DNA from: Antedon mediterranea
Taxonomy: Eukaryota > Echinodermata > Crinoidea > Comatulida > Antedonidae
Direction of reading: 5' to 3'
Assembly: GCF_964355755.1 (NCBI RefSeq)
Contig: NC_092679.1
Location: 16,420,932-16,484,931, forward strand
DNA length: 64,000 nucleotides
Under the pieces are notes generated by a model that saw only the letters and a list, made by a program, of their open reading frames with translations, ran no database searches and had not been told where the DNA came from. Position 1 is the first letter of the stretch. Each line of letters starts with the position of its first letter. A program made the translations under genes and the position numbers. Shown here piece by piece: positions 13,401 to 23,758 of this stretch.

Positions 13401-16127
13401 TGTCCAGATTGAATGGCGCGCAAGGCACATAAGAACATCATTTGCTTTATACCAGCGATGCGTTAGAAGAGTTTCTCGTAGTGCTGATATTAAGCATTCA
13501 ACTGCAAATTAAACAAATAAATTAAAAACAAAGTAGCAAAAACATAGGGACTCAAAATTATTCTACTCCAGTCACTACATTTACACATAAAATTCAAGTT
13601 ATATTATCAAGACATCTGATACAAATTTTTGCTACACCGTGTAAACTTGATTGATTGATTGAAATTTATATTTATACTGGGTAACCTCTTCAGTCAAAGA
13701 CTGGTCTCCCAGAGGGCCCAGTTGGTGATCAGTGGCTGTGATGTACTAATAAACCGGGGTAACCCCCTCCTCGTCTCGAAAGATGTACTAGGTTCTTTAA
13801 AGTGCACACGAGCTAGATGTGTACACTGGACCTACGGTTTATAGTCCTTATCCGAGAAGACTCGTTCTACCACCAGAACCATGGAGTGAGTGAGCCTCGA
13901 ACCCCTGCCGATGTTATGGCTACGTAATTACGGTTCCACTGTCTTAACCGCTCGGCCACTCACTCGAACAGAATTTCTCTTGGAAAAACAGTACAGTTGG
14001 CTCTACCATTGTACTCAATAAAGAGAATGGTGAGTAAATGACGAAAGTGGCATACCTGGTGATTGGAGATGATTAGAATACGACAGGGCGTGGTAATACT
14101 TTACCAATATAATTTGTTTAAAGAAATACATTTTTATATATAATATAATTATATCATTTTAATTCATCAATTTATGTTTGCTTTTTAGTTTAATGTTTAA
14201 TATGATTTATCTTTTATTCAATTTTATTATTGAAGGCCAAATTATAAATAAACCCTGTACTTATACTATATATTATTTTTATTACTATATTTGAAAAAAA
14301 AATATTAGTATTATTATTATTATCAAGGAAGACTGAAATTAATCTTCTTTGGTTATACTGTAACAATATACACTGTAGTTAAACTCTATCTATAACAACA
14401 TTTCAATCTTCTATCAACTAAAGTATAGTCATGTCCCGGGACCACACTCTATTAGTCACCACAGATAGACTTTCTTTATCAGTGCTTCTATGAATGGATG
14501 ACTTTTGGGAGCAGGAACGCTAGTAGACGTAACCCAGTAACGTTTTGATTCCGATCATTCGGGACATTTTCCTCATGTCATTGAATAAAGTTTCCAAAAA
14601 TGGACTGATATATTATTACTGTTACTGGAAATCAAATCGTGTACAGTAATTGAACGTTATGGCTAAAGATACGGTACCGTATTCATACTTCTAAAAACTA
14701 AAGGTACGGTAATTATAGATTGTGTTATGTAAGATAGATGTTAATCAAATAGGTTGTGGCAATGGTTTTCAGCAACCAGCTGTGTGGCGTGGTGGGCTTG
14801 TGATGAGGCTATGGCTTAAGGGGTTGCAGGTTCGATTCTCTACTTGACGTTTTTTTTTTAGTTTTTAATATAAGAGAAATTGTTTAGAGAGTTAGGTTTT
14901 TAAAATTTAGGAACGCGTTTAATATTTAGGAACAAGTTTTAATATTTAGGAACGAGTTTTATATTTAGGAACGAGTTTTATATTTAGGAACGAGTTTTAT
15001 ATTTAGGAATGAGTTTTAGGAATGCAATTTTACCGTACCTTTAGCAAACGGAAGCGCCCTCTATAATTACCATACCTTTTCTTTTTAGAAGTATGGATAC
15101 GGTACGGTACTTTAGCCACGGCGTTAATTGAATACCTTGGTTCATATCTCCAGCACGATTGTTACTATCCGTTTTAAATGGAGTAGTCTTTCTTAAATGG
15201 AACTCTACATCTCGGTTTTTTTTAGTGCTCCTGCTGCTGGAACAACAGGATGTTTCCGAGGGAGCTAACTCTTCATCAACCTGGCACAAATAGATAAGTC
15301 ACAAGTTTTAAAAGATGTATCTTCCTCAAAAATAAAGATTATAAAATCAGACTTTGAATAGGCCATATTGTAGTTAATAAAGTTATTCACTTTCATAGAA
15401 AAAATACTGATTTCACTTATAAATAAAAAGAAAAAATAAACAATTCAATATAACCAAAACCATTGTCTGACAGTCAATTTAAATTTTTTCTTAAATTACA
15501 GTTTTTTTTCAGGTAAAAATATATATTCTTTTTCAGTCCAATTTTTGGACAAAGTGAATAACTAGTGACATTAAAATGACATTTTGAACGACAAAATTAA
15601 CATTTTTAACCTACAATTTTTTATCCTGACTAACTATCCTATCTTAAACTAATGTTTTGTTGTACTTTTCGATCCAGCCAGTTTCAATAAAATTTTAAAA
15701 ACAATAGCATTTTTAATTTTAGATTCAATCAATAACATAGACTATAGTCATATAGAATAGATAGTCAAGATTCTTGAATCATCCATTCTGTAGACTTACT
15801 CATCCTTCCAACAAATGTTACAAAACTGTATATTCTATTTATTTTCGTTCTATTCAGTTTTTCATTCATATTTGTCTAGCTAGGCCTAGGCCTAACACTC
15901 TCGTCTGTGTACCCAGTCGGATGTTGACGGGCCGGGAAGCCGTTAATTCTGCTGTAGTAAGTGTAGGAGTACAGTGCCACATGTGAAGTTGGGCCTAGGA
16001 AAATTATCAAAGATTTAAATACATTTTTGTATAAATACAACACTTATACTATATTTTTGGCACTAAATTCGACATAATTAGTTACATATTCTACTTGTTC
16101 TTGTATGCTAAGATCACTTGCACTCAT
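7474..16127 (-). CDS. TAF1A: TAF1A-like subunit of the RNA polymerase I SL1 promoter selectivity factor
   Basis: Ten minus-strand exons join in frame: 16127-16050, 15280-15136, 13501-13380, 12901-12837, 12414-12161, 11571-11465, 10751-10599, 9355-9259, 8435-8318 and 7637-7474. Matches to TAF1A (TAFI48) run in order: LLTHRWYKANDV near the N-terminus, IVAYTGLIEFALW, the TPGIWDVFILCYIE block (human IPGVWDPFVKSYVE), NPGNPNSYVYLYQYLQ (human NPNAHIYLYNFLK), then SWWPSYHF and AGLLLGE near the C-terminus. TAF1A is a helical-repeat protein that places TBP at rDNA promoters in the nucleolus. I chose the ATG at 16125-16127 because its 26 codons end in phase 0 and fit exon 2; that small exon is the weakest join. 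The C-terminus is open: read-through stops at 7439 (445 aa), or exon 10 splices to the candidate at 5457-5638. Introns hold several MITEs and SINEs. Confidence 0.9.
8470..8700. repeat. Diverged SINE-like segment
   Basis: Shares AAGTTCTTTAATGTGCAC-type sequence with the SINE bodies at 5920 and 13790, on the same strand as those copies. The rest is too diverged to define ends. Confidence 0.4.
8878..9049. mobile_element. TTAAGC-TIR MITE, copy 3, with three internal repeat units
   Basis: TIRs CTGTCTACACTATCAAACT and the inverse, with TATCACTAC(T/C)ATATTTGGGC repeated three times in the centre. Confidence 0.85.
9830..10060. mobile_element. Palindromic repeat carrying a tRNA-like segment (copy 1)
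   Basis: The arms near 9826-9870 and 9998-10048 are inverse copies (GATAAAGATGAG, GAGAATGAGAAAAAGTCGCC). Between them, 9865-9935 on the minus strand folds as a tRNA with anticodon loop ATATCAA. Related copies are near 35926 and 57873. Confidence 0.7.
10080..10530. other. AT-rich repeat-like DNA in a TAF1A intron
   Basis: Long T/A runs and a tail-like TGAAATGAAATAAACTAT near 10510 suggest the 3' end of a decayed retroelement on the plus strand. No protein fragment is readable. Confidence 0.3.
10785..10970. mobile_element. GGTTCCCACT-TIR MITE, copy A
   Basis: Ends AAGCTTGGTTCCCACTAG and CTAGTGGGAACCACGCTT, with inner inverted words AACGCAAGGACGTAA and ACAAGCGAA. Further copies lie at 20317, 50000, 51416 and 52055. 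Confidence 0.85.
11964..12142. mobile_element. TIR MITE of the GGCCAATTTACACAGAC family, copy 1
   Basis: The ends around CTAATTTACATAGACGAGCG and the inverse CGTCTGCGTAAATTGGCC are mirrored, and TTTTATTACCGTTACC is inside. A second copy lies at 19771-19943. It occupies the TAF1A intron next to exon 5. Confidence 0.7.
13054..13169. mobile_element. TTAAGC-TIR MITE, copy 4 (short)
   Basis: TAAAGCTCTGTCTACATTAT at the left and TAGTGTAGACAGAGCTTTA at the right. The right half is internally deleted. Confidence 0.85.
13690..13975 (-). repeat. tRNA-Leu/Ser-derived SINE, most complete copy
   Basis: Read on the minus strand, the head has the A box TGGCCGAGCGG and B box GGGTTCGAGGC. The body carries AGAACGAGTCTTCTCGGAT, TAAACCGTAGGTCCAGTG and GGGGGTTACCCCGG. 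It lies in the TAF1A intron between exons 2 and 3. Confidence 0.7.
14647..15132. mobile_element. TIR element with inner 20-bp satellite, abutting TAF1A exon 2
   Basis: Arms of about 60-70 bp (TATGGCTAAAGATACGGTAC and TACTTCTAAAAACTAAAGG) mirror 15057-15130. Inside are a tRNA-like B box (GGTTCGATTCT near 14831) and about six copies of a 20-bp unit (ATTTAGGAACGAGTTTTAT) at 14900-15025. The right end stops within a few bases of the 5' splice site of TAF1A exon 2 (15136). Confidence 0.75.
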
Positions 16128-16958
16128 CTCTCTGAACACGTGCGGCGAGGAGAATAACAACAACAAACTTTTTTTTTAGTTGACCAATGATAATATTTGC
16201 GGTCCGCAACGATTTGTTAACATATTGGGAGTGAATTATTTTTATATTTATCCATCCATCAATAGGCTCAGGTTAAAGGTTAAGCCAGCTCAGCAGTGTT
16301 GAGTTATTTTGATTTCTCATCATACAAACAACAGCTGTTACTTTATTATTTTGGTAGTAGTAGGCCTAGGTAATTATTAACTAGTACACCTGGTAAATAT
16401 GTATATTAGATATAACCTAAGTAGAGTAATAATGGAGTTATAGACTAACGTCATACCGCGCGGTAAACTAATTTATAATGTCTTGTCTCGCCTTTTTAGT
16501 TAGTTAGCTAGCTAGCCTGGCGCCCTACTACTACTACTAGTTAGCAGGAGGGTAAACCAGCAGGAGCTAGCTAAGTTAGGCTAGTGTAGTGAGACTGTAT
16601 GGCTGGTTTAAGAAACCTGAAGGAGGAGGGGATCCATTCCCGTAGTAGGCCAGGTCCGGACTCTAGACCTTTGGGGTGGGATGTTTTCAGATCAGTTTCT
16701 TAAAGGAATAAAAGGGTGAATTGATCACGGTGATCCTGGGGAATAAAAAGATCACCTTTTTCATCACTCCAAATTTATGATTTGATATGAAGTTATTATT
16801 TACGGTGTTATAATAATTTTATATATTTATAATCATATTTATTATTCAAATTGCGCAAATCGTTCAAATCGCGCATAACATATACATTTTTAAATAGAGT
16901 AAAATTATGTCGTGATTGAAATATTGATTTTAACTTTTTTTTTCTAGGTATTAAAATA
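16128..16958. promoter_or_regulatory. Head-to-head intergenic region of the TAF1A-like and MCFD2-like genes
   Basis: The divergent start codons are 831 bp apart, so the promoters of both genes and the unseen 5'UTR exon of MCFD2 must lie here. A CCAAT word (GACCAATGAT) lies near 16182-16191 and a few CpG-rich words (CGCGCGG) near 16457. The final T-rich tract and CTAG at 16932-16947 form the MCFD2 intron acceptor. I could not fix transcription start sites. Confidence 0.45.
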
Positions 16959-18477
16959 ATGAAATTAATGGAGAGAATGTTACTGTTATTTGCATTGTGT
17001 GCTGTGCATGTGTCTGGGCAGATAGATATAAACCAGCAACAACAGCAGCACAACATGCATCAACAAAATGGACAACAACAGCCCATTGAGAACTTGCACG
17101 TTCAAGCTCAAATGAATCAGCAGCAACAACAGCCAAATGTAAGCCTACCAATCCTATGTCCCCTTAATAAAGGTGTTCCCTGAATAGGGAAGGCCCCATA
17201 GTGCTAAAACATGTTTCCCCTAGTTAGTTTCACAGGAATATGTCCCCTTAATACTAATACAGTAGGGGTGTTTCACATGAATATGTCCCCTTAATAGGGG
17301 TGTTTCACAGGAATATGTCCCCTTAATAGGGGTGTTCCACATGAGTATATTTACACAGTATTAATATTATTTTGTATTTTTCTTCTATGATTTTTATTAC
17401 TGGTATATTTTCTTTTTAATTGTTTAGATAGTAAATCAAGCAAATGTACCTCCTCAACAAGTTCCAGTTAATTCTCATCCACCACCAGAGGGCGATGTAA
17501 CAGGAAGAACAAATAGATTGAGAGATAAAAGTCACATTCATGATAAAGAGTGAGGTTTATTTTATTTAGTTCATTGTGAAATCATATTCATTTTAAATAC
17601 AATCAATTCTTGGTAATTCGTTTTTTTTTTATCCTTCGTTTTCTTTATCCTTTGTTTTTTTTATTCTTCGTTTAAATGTATCTCTGTTTCACTCATCTGA
17701 TGCTTTACCTCCAATTGGAGACACCTCATCTTTCCTATTCTTATCACCATTCCGAACTTTCCAAACCAAAGTGATTTGTCTTCATTCTGTTGCTTTTGTA
17801 CCCATCCCTGATACCATTGTCAAACCACCTGTCACAAAAAAAATGTTAATTCCAGTCATACATTTTTGGAATTTAGTAATATGTTGAATATGTGCTAAAA
17901 TATACCCACAAAAATAACATCAATGTATTTTTACATGTCACCTAAATACTGAGTCGCATAAATACTGTGTCACTCGCATAAATACTGTGACGTCACTTGC
18001 ATAAATACTGTGACGTCACTTGCATAAATACTGTGTCCCATAATTACTGTGTGTCCCATAATTACTGTGTGTCACATAAATACTGTGTCACATGACAGAC
18101 ACTGAACAATAAAATCAACAGAATGGTGGCCACATCACTTTGGTTAATCTAACCAATCATACCATTCCCTCCACAGGCATATAAAAGAACATCTTCAAGA
18201 CGTTATCAGTCCAGAAGATTCAGGCCGTGAAATGACGGAAGACGAGCTTGAATTTTATTATTTTAAATTACATGATTACGATCAGAATAATCGACTAGAT
18301 GGCGTGGAAATTATGAAAGCTATGTTTCATTTTGATGAAAAAGATCACCAATCGGATACAAAAGTAGACGAAGAAGAAATCTTTAACTTAGTATCCGATG
18401 TTTTGGAAGAATTTGATAAAAATTTGGATGGCTTTATTGACTATCCTGAATATTCAAGTGCTCAACTCAACGGTTGA
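16959..18477 (+). CDS. MCFD2: MCFD2-like EF-hand cargo adaptor for ER export, isoform with terminal exon A
   Basis: Exons are 16959-17138, 17428-17549 and 18177-18477, giving 200 aa. MCFD2 is a luminal calcium-binding partner of LMAN1 (ERGIC-53) in ER-to-Golgi glycoprotein export. Residues 1-20 form a signal peptide (hydrophobic LLLFALCAVHVSG). Residues 21-60 are Gln-rich, an insertion compared with the human protein of about 146 aa. The diagnostic HDKEHIKEHL and FYYFKLHDYD blocks follow. Two EF-hand loops sit at about 134-145 and 181-192, each with acidic ligands at positions 1 and 9 and Glu at 12. An acceptor at 16946-16947 shows that a non-coding 5' exon lies upstream. A poly(A) signal AATAAA is at 18755-18760. 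The gene is head to head with the TAF1A-like gene. A second copy of the last exon lies 1.5 kb downstream. Confidence 0.93.
17215..17350. repeat. Short tandem array of the TGTCCCCTTAATAGGGGTGT motif
   Basis: Three to four copies of AATATGTCCCCTTAATAGGG with GTGTTTCACA spacers lie in MCFD2 intron 1. The same word occurs in other introns across the window. Confidence 0.75.
17940..18090. repeat. Minisatellite with TGACGTCA words in MCFD2 intron 2
   Basis: About seven units of CATAAATACTGTG with spacers. Two units carry GTGACGTCACTTG, the palindromic CRE core. Confidence 0.8.
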
Positions 18478-19311
18478 TAAATTATATAATTTTTTTAATT
18501 GTTTAATTTTCACACTATATTTTTATATTAATATGCTTTAATTTCTAATATTTGTTTAGAAATTCACTCAGGGCCACAGATACAGTGGTATATAGCTTAT
18601 TGTAGTAACATGCCCACCGTGCCCCCTAGTTTGATACAATTTAAGCACAATTTTGCACAGTACTGATAGTCGGAATGACTATTTAGTCTAGTTATTAATT
18701 ATTTAAAAAGCAACATTTTAGACGTTTAATACTTTACAAGGTGCTTTTTTAAAAAATAAATATAATATATTGTGCTATAAATTAGTTTTTTTGGATATGC
18801 TATTTTAATGTAACACAATAGTTATTCAGTTTGTCAAAAAATTGGACCGAAAAAACAACATTATTTATATTGACAAAAAATATGTTTTCCAAAAACTTGT
18901 AGTATTGGGAAAATACATCTATAACTAGTAACTTTTTAAACTTGTAATGCTGTGTGTAGGGGGAGGGGGTGGTCGGAGGTAGTGATCGGGTGTTTTTAAG
19001 CCAAAAATATCTTGTTACATTACACAATGTGTAAGGTCTGAGACGGCACTGCTCACAAAGATAAATAATAATTGTAAGAGTTAATGAAAATGAAACATGT
19101 ATTAACAAGCAATAACAAATAAAATGTTTCTTATATAAACTGTCCATCCATTGAAGATGAAGAACTAATACGAGAGCAATAAAGTTTGAATTCATATATT
19201 GGTGGTTAATTTAATTACAATCTGCTAAGCTGAAAGGTGTAATTGCGAAATAGAATGTAAGCACAAAGTATGTATTCATAGTCGCATTGTTACGAAATTT
19301 AAATTCACTTA

Positions 19312-19483
19312 TGCTCTGTCTACACTATCAAACTTTATGTGACAAAATATGCGATATGCCCACATATGATGATATCATATCATCGTGCCTATATATGGAC
19401 ACGTCACACTTTTTAAAAAAAAACTATTTTGATAATGGAGGTATAAATACCTCAATGGTTTGATAGTGTAGACAGTGATTTAG
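19312..19483. mobile_element. TTAAGC-TIR MITE, copy 5
   Basis: GCTCTGTCTACACTATCAAA at the left and TTTGATAGTGTAGACAGTG at the right. The centre is diverged and lacks the TATGGTAGT unit. Confidence 0.85.
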
Positions 19484-19770
19484 AGTTGAGGTTATTAATA
19501 TTTCTAGTCTTTGAAAGCAACACCTATGAAAAAATTGCGTAACAAACAACAAGCAAGTTTATTTTGTCGGTATTAAAGAAAGAAAAATCTATATAAGCTT
19601 AAAATAATTTCCCGTACGGTAATTGTCGGAACCGAGGGTTTCCCCGGATTCCGTTTTCTGGAGGTTTCGGATATTATTCACAAATAGTAGTAGGGCCTAC
19701 CAAATGAATGCTTACAACGAACGATATCGTAGTTAGCACATGGCCCAGTGTATCGTTTTATGATGCATAT

Positions 19771-19943
19771 AAAGGCCAATTTAGACAGGTAAGGGAAAAC
19801 CGCGTAGCTTGAACAATGTAAAATCTGTATCCTAAGAAGGAACCGCCTATCCGCTACGCGTTGTGTGTAAATGGTCATAATTAAGGAATAGCATATTCTA
19901 TATTTTTATTACCGTTACCGCTTGTCTGTGTAAATTGGCCTTA
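19771..19943. mobile_element. TIR MITE of the GGCCAATTTACACAGAC family, copy 2
   Basis: AAAGGCCAATTTAGACAGGT at the left and CTGTGTAAATTGGCCTTAA at the right, sharing TATTTTTATTACCGTTACCG with 11964-12142. Confidence 0.75.
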
Positions 19944-20017
19944 ACGTTTTAAAATATCGATAGTTGTTAGTTTTCTAAAGCATAACCGACACATTATATT
20001 TGTTTTTTTTTTCTCAG

Positions 20018-20318
20018 TCATATTATGCACCATTTGGATTCCATCGTAGACAAACCAACATCAGAAATGACGGAAGAAGAATATCAATTTTACTATTTTA
20101 AAGTGCATGATTACGACAACAACAATGTACTGGATGGCATTGAGCTAATACAAGCGATGACAGACTTCCACTTGGAAGAAGATGACGACCCCGAAGACAG
20201 GCTTAGTCTAAGTGATATGGAGCTATTCGAAATGCTCGAACCGATATTCGACGAGGATGACGTAAATAGGGATGGCTATATTGACTATGCTGAGTTTGCT
20301 GCTTCGCCAGATTTATAA
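20018..20318 (+). CDS. Second MCFD2-like terminal exon (exon B): alternative last exon or end of a duplicate gene
   Basis: This exon encodes a full EF-hand pair homologous to exon A of the MCFD2-like gene. It is also exactly 301 nt and starts in the same phase: the GA left by exon 2 plus T gives Asp, where exon A gives Glu. The acceptor is a long T run ending TTCTCAG at 20011-20017. The product reads HIMHHLDSIVDK, EEEYQFYYFKVHDYD, then calcium loops at about 132-143 and 182-193, each with Glu at position 12. The frame is intact and the key ligands are kept, so it is under constraint or young. I found no second signal-peptide or linker exon between 18478 and 20017, which favours alternative splicing over a separate gene. 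The stop codon coincides with the first bases of a MITE. A distant AATAAA is at 21216-21221. Confidence 0.8.
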
Positions 20319-20445
20319 AGCTTGGTTACCACTAGGACACAACGCAAGCGTGTTGACCAATGACAAGCGACAGCGCGAATAATCCAGCGCTTGTGATTGG
20401 TCAAACACTTACGTTGCGTGACGTCCTTGTGTTGCGTCTTTAGCA
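20317..20445. mobile_element. GGTTCCCACT-TIR MITE, copy B, starting at the exon B stop codon
   Basis: TAAAGCTTGGTTACCACTAG begins within the last codons of MCFD2 exon B. The inner inverted CAATGACAAGCG and CGCTTGTGATTGG words match copies A, C and D. The right end is degraded. Confidence 0.8.
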
Positions 20446-21542
20446 TATCCCCAGATATGCCCCCGACTATTATATAGGCTTATATTTGGCCATCATCGCC
20501 GTGACTTGACACAGTAAACTAAAAATTTCAAATGCAACTAGGAGAAACGTCCGTGGCAAATGTGGGACCATTACGGGATTCAGAGAAAAAATATCTGCGA
20601 TAGTCGGGAGGAAAATACCATGGTGTCATTTGTCAAGAGTTAGTACGGAGCGAATACAGTTTGTAAAGTCGCCACAGACTAGGGCTAACTATAGGCCTAT
20701 TTAAGCAAAGAAAGGGTTTACCGCTATTTACCAAATACCACTAAATTGTGCAATGTATCACCAACAGAGGCCTACTGTATTTTTACTTTCTCACTTCAGA
20801 ACTGGTTATTGATACATAAATTGATAATATTGTCTTGTAAATGATATATTACTTTTAATTATTTAAAAAATCCTTAGTTTTATTAGCTATTAGGCGGCTC
20901 GAAGAGCAATCGGTATTTAAACGGTCGTGCGATTGTTAAATGCGGTCGTACGACTGTTAAATGCGATCGTACGATTATTAAATGCGATTGTTCAATCCGG
21001 TCGTGCGATCGTTTTAAAAGGCGATTGTGCAAACTTTTACATTTTTTTTACAAGTTTCATCGCTTTCAATGCGAATATTTTTTTTGTTGATTTCCGACAT
21101 TTTAGATTAGCATCAGCGTGAACAATCCACTGTTACTTGTACCTACTTATTATTATACAAAAACTTGAAAGTAATTCGTAATATTAGAACTTTTAAATGT
21201 ATTTTAAATGAAAAAAATAAACACAAATATGCAAGTTCCATTCCTACAATCTTCCAGGTGATAAAAAGTGCGTCTTCCTAAAAAGTGTCTTCTTATTTTA
21301 TAGTGCCCTCCTGACCAATAGTGCCTTATGAGTGAATAGTGTATTTTAAATTAGTGTACCTCAATATTTATAGTCTTTCTGTAGCATTATGAATTGGACA
21401 GTTTTATTAATACATTAGTTAGAATTTATTCAATAAAAAGAAATAATATTAATTGTCTAGAGTTTGTACTGTTTATTTGGTATCATGTAAAAACAATTAA
21501 AAAAAAAAGTACTATCACACGATCGTTTAATAGTACCGTTTA
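20446..21542. other. Region downstream of MCFD2 exon B
   Basis: No coding exon is recognised. It holds a tandem array at 20905-21012 (unit about 22 bp, TTAAATGCGATCGTACGATT) and a distant AATAAA at 21216-21221. Confidence 0.5.
20905..21012. repeat. Tandem repeat, unit about 22 bp, with palindromic CGATCGTACGAT core
   Basis: Four to five diverged units of the type GCGATCGTACGATTATTAAA. It gives a short LLNA(I/V)VR periodic frame that is not a gene. Confidence 0.8.
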
Positions 21543-21919
21543 TATAACACCTATATAAATTCCTGTCATTTGATTGGACGAATGTGGGTCACATGGCGTG
21601 CAATAGTACGCACTATTCAACGATCGTTAAATAGTACTTTTTGAAACATTTTTGTGTACGAAAAAAAAACGTCTAGATGTTATATAAAACAAATAATGAA
21701 TGTTTTGTATTCGTGTAATGGTACAAATAATGGCACTTGGTGAATGATAAAAGGTTATATCAACTCGGCTTTGCCTCGTTGATATAACCTTTCATCATTC
21801 ACCTCGTGCCATTATTTGTACCATTGCACTCTTAAACATTCATTATTTGTATACTATTGAACGCCATGTGACCCATGATCGTCCAATCAAATGACAAGAA
21901 TATATATAGGTGTGTTATA
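21543..21919. mobile_element. Foldback element with nested hairpin
   Basis: The outer arms 21543-21612 and 21850-21919 are inverse copies (TCATTTGATTGGACGA, GTGGGTCACATGGCGT). A second perfect-looking hairpin at 21718-21832 (GGTACAAATAATGGCAC, AAAGGTTATATCAAC) sits in the centre. No frame is present. Confidence 0.85.
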
Positions 21920-22874
21920 ACAATTATCATTAAATGACTTTGATAAGTATCTATCATTCATTTTGATACGCCACTATACATAAATATCCCATTCTAATCA
22001 AGGAGATCTTTGTGGTCCGAAATACAATACCATATAAGGCCTAACAATGCGGTTATAGGCCTATAAATGCAAACATGCCACCAGCTCAAATTCATCTGAT
22101 TTAAACGTTCAGCAATTATTATAAGGTAGGCCTAAATTAAAAAAATAGCTGGTTAAATTGATCGTTTCTCTACACCTTTGGTGCAATTTTTATGTGGAAC
22201 ATGATTTTTTTAGGAAATACAATAAGCACAAAATATTCCATATTCAATCTAACGATAATTGATAATAAATTAATTGAAATTTGTATTTTTACGATGGCCT
22301 TGAAATATCTTTGAGCTAGTAGTACAGTGACTATTATAATAGTTAATAGTTATATCAGGGAGTTGTTACAACTCCCTGGTTATATTTCCCCCCTAAAAAA
22401 ATTATTTTTAAAAATGTGTTTGTTGAATATGCCTTTTTAATGTTACATATTAACAGTTATTCACTATTACCAAAAACTTGAAAAAATGAAATTAAAAGCA
22501 AAAACACCTACATTTTTTCTATGGAAGTGATTGGTTTTATTAAAACTGCAAAATGGCCTAGTCAAAATCTGATTTTATTAATCCGTTTATTTTTCCTGTT
22601 TTTGGAGACAATACATCTTTAACAGACTACCAATTCTACTACCAGTACGTCACGTGCATCCTGCTAAACTGGCTCACTAATTTGTTAAATATAATCACAA
22701 CTATTTAATTTGATTTTGCTTATACGCTAATTGTCATTGGACAGGATAATAGTAAACGATGCATTGTGTTTTCTGTGTAGGCCTAATGAGAGCAGTTTAC
22801 AAGCCACGTTAATTACTCATTAACAAACACAAACAACTTGTTAGATAATGAAGAGAGATAGTTTGATAAAGGCC

Positions 22875-23040
22875 TTAAGCTCCTGTCTACACTATCAAAC
22901 TTTATGTGACAAAAACAATGTGATGTGCCCATATATGGACATGATGATGTCATATTATTACTATATTTTGGCATATCACTACCATATTTGGGCACATCAC
23001 ACTTTTGTCAAACTAGTTTGATAGTGTAGAGCTAGCTTTA
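22875..23040. mobile_element. TTAAGC-TIR MITE, copy 6
   Basis: TTAAGCTCCTGTCTACACTA at the left and TAGTTTGATAGTGTAGAGCT at the right, with internal ATATCACTACCATATTTGGG. Confidence 0.85.
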
Positions 23041-23547
23041 TACCGTATAATTCATTTATCAGACCGTTGATTCACCATTAATCATCTATAAGTATATTCA
23101 TTCTTTAGTCAATAAAACCATGAATTAATAACATTATTACTATTTTAATATTACTCCATGATTTTTATCATTACCGTATAGGTCCTACTTTTTTCTATGT
23201 AGACCTCAGTATTACATGCTTAGCGATAATTATGTCCAAATTGAAGTTTCTAATTTCCGCAACGCGAAAAACAATGCATTTCAAAGGTAACGTGCACATT
23301 TGTCATAGTCTTTTCGCTATAAAACCTACTATAACTACGCTACGGTAACATACCACTTACTGATTTCTTCCTTAATTTAGGCATATTATTATCGGACATC
23401 GGACAATAGTGGAATTATTTCGTTTCTTTTTTCCCCTATAGTTTGAATCATTTTCTAGCGTGGCTCGGAATACAGATACAGATACCACTATCAGTCATGT
23501 TTAGGCCCAAGTAATATGACCCAGAAAATAGAATAAATACTTAGGAG

Positions 23548-23758
23548 CACCCTTTATAATTGTCCGCCACCCCTTTCCTAATTGTCCACCAACCTCTTTT
23601 TATTTGTCCGTCACCCTTTCCTAATTGTCCACCATCCCTTTCCTAATTGTCCACCATCCCTTCCTAATTGTCCACCACCCCTCTTCCTATTGGCCACCAC
23701 CCCCTTCCTAATTGTCCGTCACCTCCTTCCTAATTGTCCGTCACCCTCCTAATAAATT
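23548..23758. repeat. Minisatellite, unit about 18-20 bp, about 11 copies
   Basis: Degenerate units of CCTTTCCTAATTGTCCACCA with CCGCCACC and CCGTCACC variants. Confidence 0.85.

Larger units (their letters stand above)
18478..20017. other. Region between the two MCFD2 terminal exons
   Basis: It holds the likely 3' end of isoform A (AATAAA at 18755), two MITEs (19312-19483 and 19771-19943) and AT-rich DNA. I looked for a signal-peptide or linker exon that would make exon B a separate gene and saw none. Confidence 0.6.

Noticed and set aside
15774-15986. Plus-strand 70-codon frame in TAF1A intron 1
   Set aside because: No similarity or splice support. It lies between TAF1A exons 1 and 2, read on the other strand.
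18800-19195. 131-codon minus-strand frame
   Set aside because: Low-complexity AT-rich translation with no motif, lying in the 3' region of MCFD2 isoform A.
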